Positions 61,398 to 64,000 of a stretch of DNA of 64,000 nucleotides are shown piece after piece. Source of the stretch: Drancourtella massiliensis (GTDB lineage Bacteria > Bacillota > Clostridia > Lachnospirales > Lachnospiraceae). Below the pieces are notes generated by a model, which saw only the letters and a program-made list of their open reading frames with translations, ran no database searches and had not been told where the DNA came from. Within the stretch, counting starts at the first letter, position 1. Every line of letters starts with the position of its first letter. The DNA lies in the NCBI RefSeq assembly GCF_016900655.1, contig NZ_JACJKH010000005.1, positions 62,001 through 126,000 of the forward strand, written 5' to 3'. The translations under genes and the position numbers were made by a program.

Positions 61398-63962
61398 CTA
61401 TACAAATGGTCTTGCGACCCCTGCAATCAGGGAGCGGTGTGAATTCTGAACCGGCCATACTACTACTTTATTTGGCCAGGACTCAATCACCCTGTTATTT
61501 CCGAGATAAATCGCCACATGGATAATCGTTCCATTTGCGCTCTTATAGAATATCAGATCTCCTCTCTGCCGCTGTGAATACGGAACATGTTTCATCGGGA
61601 GATTCCATAAATTCCTGCATTCATATTCGTATCCCGGTCTTGAATGGCGGATCGGACTCACCGGAGCCGGATCAATTCCTGCGGAATACAGTGCCTGCAT
61701 GACAAGGCCGCTGCAGTCCAGCCCGTGATTTGGATCTCCGGAAGCTCCGATAATATATGGATTGCCAAGATACTGGTACGCTGTACTGATCATCGCCTCG
61801 ATACAGTCACTGCGTGTGCTTGCCGGATTCGTCTTCAGAGGACTTGCGTATGCTCCAAGATGATACCATGCAGACTCGGAATATCCCATCTTTTTCCAGG
61901 TTGCCAGATCGACCACACCTGTCGCCGAAAGACCGTTCCTTCTCTGATAATTCCTTACAGCGTTGATGGTCGTGGAGTCCATGATTGCCCTTCTTCCGGA
62001 AAGTCCAAGTTTTCTCTGTACATACCAGACTTTCAGGCCCATGTATCCTCTGCTCAGATTATATCCGCCGCCGCTTAACGTCTTCTGCACATGTCTGATC
62101 TGGAGGTACTGCTTTGGATTCTGATAGCGATACGTATTATAGTATGCCTTTCCTGTCTGATAGGCACTCTGACTGTCTTTTTTCGGCACCAGTTTAATCT
62201 GAATGGCTTCGATTCTCAGAGACAGGCTGCTCGTTCCGGCAGACTCTCCATCCTTAGCCCAGCCCAGCCATCCGAAATACTGTGAATGAACCCGATAATA
62301 TACGTGATAGTAGGAAGCCAGTTCGCCGGTCAGTCTGATCTGAACGGCCTCCATCCGTTTTCCCTGTCCGGTTGTTCCGGCAAGAGTCCCTTCCTGTTTC
62401 CAGCCCTGCCAGCCGATATCCTGTACATGGGCACGGTACTGGATACTTCCTTTCGCCAGTCCATCTGCGGAATCATTCAGGTTGATCGAAAAACCTTCCA
62501 GCCTTCTTCCTTTTCCAACGGTTCCAAGTGTGGCACCGCCCTTTACTGCCGCTACGTTTCCCACGTTCTGAACGTGTCCGGAATAGGTCAGTTCATTGTT
62601 CGTATACTTTTTCAGATAAGCATGCGCTGTAGAGCCCGGGGCTTTCCATCCTTTCGGTACAAGCTGAATCTGGATAGCCTCCATCCGGTAGCCGAATCCG
62701 CTTGTTCCTGATACGGCTCCATTCTTAGCCCATCCCAGCCATCCGTAATTCTGAACATGTACCCGATAATACACATCGTAAATCTGAGCGATTTCACCGT
62801 CAAGCTGAATCTGAACCGCTTCCAGGCGCAGCGCCTTTCCGGTTGTTCCGGCACTGCTTCCGTTCTGTTTCCAGCCCTGCCAGCCAATATTCTGTACATG
62901 CGCCTGATACCGGATATTTCCGGATGCGTATCCGTTCATCCCTTTCAACCGGAGAGAAAGAGCCTCCATCCGCTTATACTGTCCTACTGTTCCCAGAACG
63001 CTTCCGGATTTAACCTCTTTTACATTTCCAAGTGTCTGGACATGGCCGGAATAATAAAGCACATTTTTCAAAAAACCATATCCGACAGCCGGTGCCGTGC
63101 CTTCATCCTTTTTCACCAGTTTGACTTCGATGCCTTCCAGCCTGAGTCCAAAGGCCTCACTTCCTGCTGCCGCCCCGTTCTTTACATATGGAAGCCATCC
63201 ATAATTCTGAATATGTACCCGATAGTATATATCATAATACTCCGCGATTTCCCCGGTCAGACGGATCCTGATGGCTTCCAGCCGAAGCGCTCTTGCCTGG
63301 GTTCCGGACAGCTGTCCGTCCCGTTTCCAGCCCTGCCAGCCGATATTCTGTACATGGGTCTGATATTCAATGCTTCCTTCATAATCGCTTTTTGAAAGCT
63401 TCAGCTCAATTGCTTCCAGCCGCTTGTAAAGCCCGCTGGTTCCGGCCATCTCTCCGTCCTTCTTCCAACTCTGCCAGCCAATATCCTGCACATGGGTTCG
63501 ATAGGTAAGCTCCGGCAGCACAGCCTCCTGCTCGTTCTCAAGCGCCGCTTTTTCCTGTACATCCGCCTCTGTCTGCTGCTGTACAGCCTCCGCCTGCGCC
63601 TCTTCCGCCGGCTGCGTCTGCTCTTCACTCTCCACTGCCGGATCCACTGCTGCAGGATTCTCAGTCTCTACTCCTTCGCCCGGCGTTGTCTGCTGTGCCG
63701 CATTTTCTTCTGCTCCTGCCTTCTCGTTTTCTATTTCCAGAACACTTCCTTCCGTAGAATCCGGATTCTGATCATCTTGTCCTGCCTGGTCGTTCAGGGA
63801 CTCCTGATCCACTGTGGCTGCCTCTTTCACAGCTTCATCCTGTACTGTATTCTCTGTCTCCGGATTTCCGGCCGCATCCTCTGCATAGGCCACCGGAACC
63901 GCCGTCAGTGCAACCGCAAACGCCAGTACCCACGCTGCTGCGCACTTCATCATTTTTCTCAT
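61398..63962 (-). CDS. Secreted ChW-repeat protein with peptidoglycan-binding and NlpC/P60 domains
   Basis: This 854-residue protein has a signal peptide (1-27, ending AYA), an acidic Gln/Glu-rich linker to about 150, nine ChW-type repeats (about 150-610, order A-A-B-C-A-B-C-A-B), a PG_binding_1-like domain (YVQRKLGLSGRRAIMD, RRNGLSATGVVD; about 640-700) and a C-terminal NlpC/P60 domain with catalytic Cys in GLDCSGLVMQAL and His in IIHVAIYLGNN. It should cut cell-wall peptides, as a hydrolase of its own or a competitor's wall. It is first in a two-gene unit whose promoter lies mostly beyond the window edge. Confidence 0.88.
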   Translation of the reverse strand: MRKMMKCAAAWVLAFAVALTAVPVAYAEDAAGNPETENTVQDEAVKEAATVDQESLNDQAGQDDQNPDSTEGSVLEIENEKAGAEENAAQQTTPGEGVETENPAAVDPAVESEEQTQPAEEAQAEAVQQQTEADVQEKAALENEQEAVLPELTYRTHVQDIGWQSWKKDGEMAGTSGLYKRLEAIELKLSKSDYEGSIEYQTHVQNIGWQGWKRDGQLSGTQARALRLEAIRIRLTGEIAEYYDIYYRVHIQNYGWLPYVKNGAAAGSEAFGLRLEGIEVKLVKKDEGTAPAVGYGFLKNVLYYSGHVQTLGNVKEVKSGSVLGTVGQYKRMEALSLRLKGMNGYASGNIRYQAHVQNIGWQGWKQNGSSAGTTGKALRLEAVQIQLDGEIAQIYDVYYRVHVQNYGWLGWAKNGAVSGTSGFGYRMEAIQIQLVPKGWKAPGSTAHAYLKKYTNNELTYSGHVQNVGNVAAVKGGATLGTVGKGRRLEGFSINLNDSADGLAKGSIQYRAHVQDIGWQGWKQEGTLAGTTGQGKRMEAVQIRLTGELASYYHVYYRVHSQYFGWLGWAKDGESAGTSSLSLRIEAIQIKLVPKKDSQSAYQTGKAYYNTYRYQNPKQYLQIRHVQKTLSGGGYNLSRGYMGLKVWYVQRKLGLSGRRAIMDSTTINAVRNYQRRNGLSATGVVDLATWKKMGYSESAWYHLGAYASPLKTNPASTRSDCIEAMISTAYQYLGNPYIIGASGDPNHGLDCSGLVMQALYSAGIDPAPVSPIRHSRPGYEYECRNLWNLPMKHVPYSQRQRGDLIFYKSANGTIIHVAIYLGNNRVIESWPNKVVVWPVQNSHRSLIAGVARPFV

Positions 63963-64000
63963 TCCTGATCCCTCTCTCTTTCCTTTGATAACTCTTTACT

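Noticed and set aside
58915-63962. CRISPR or tandem non-coding repeats
   Set aside because: The repeated DNA is in frame and encodes ChW protein repeats without constant spacers.
1-64000. tRNA, rRNA, riboswitch or prophage genes
   Set aside because: No cloverleaf-like, rRNA or known riboswitch core sequence and no phage structural genes were recognised by eye; a covariance-model search would be the decisive check.

Overview
The window comes from a Gram-positive, endospore-forming member of the Clostridia, most likely Lachnospiraceae. The basis is the spoIIGA-sigE pair and sigG beside ftsZ, spoVT, a cotJ operon, the SCIFF peptide with its radical-SAM maturase, and very large surface proteins built from clostridial ChW repeats. 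No rRNA, tRNA, CRISPR array or recognisable phage genes were seen. Nearly all genes are on the minus strand. The exceptions are yqeY, a small FMN-binding-like protein gene, and the cotJ region.

Layout: 1-9.9 kb holds housekeeping genes (hemZ, cut by the window edge; an MBL hydrolase; relA; recJ; secDF; scfB). 10-11.8 kb has the SCIFF peptide, a small membrane protein, spoVT and yqeY. 11.8-17 kb is a pth-mfd-prsA unit. 17-22.8 kb holds a HAD phosphatase, sigG, a beta-CASP MBL protein, sigE and spoIIGA. 22.9-34.4 kb is a division and cell-wall cluster: mraZ, rsmH, ftsL, two class B PBPs, mraY, murD, ftsW, ftsQ/divIB and ftsZ. It is headed by a sigma-A promoter overlapped by six CCAC/CCAT (GTGG) repeats at exact 10-bp spacing, as expected for MraZ. 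34.5-37 kb has a small membrane protein, DegV and a second SEDS glycosyltransferase. 37.1-39.9 kb is the cotJ locus. 39.9-45.4 kb has csoR, an HtrA protease, glmS and a cohesin-like membrane protein. 45.5-58.7 kb is a 12-gene surface-polysaccharide operon (sugar transferase, UDP-galactopyranose mutase, four GT2 enzymes, CDP-glycerol transferase, Wzz/Wzy/Wzx-type proteins, an IspD/TarI cytidylyltransferase and an epimerase). 58.9-64 kb encodes two giant ChW-repeat proteins ending in a C39-like and an NlpC/P60 domain.

The standout is the cotJ locus. The manganese-catalase-like spore coat gene cotJC is split by a 1591-bp element between two direct copies of GAAGAA (37843-37848 and 39434-39439). 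Both halves of cotJC are intact. Joining them at the repeat restores in frame a 203-residue CotJC, including the ExxH metal-binding motif that the insertion cuts in two. The element carries only a stand-alone Spo0A C-terminal-domain protein and a compact serine recombinase. The recombinase has a candidate sigma-E promoter and lacks the zinc-ribbon/coiled-coil part of large serine recombinases. The circular junction would carry a TCGGAGC/GCTCCGA inverted repeat around the core, as expected for a serine recombinase site. Four GTC-containing, Spo0A-box-like motifs sit at exact 10-bp spacing just inside the left end. Together this reads as a miniature skin-like element, probably excised from the mother-cell chromosome during sporulation so that CotJC can be made. 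The architecture is read directly from sequence; the excision itself is inference.
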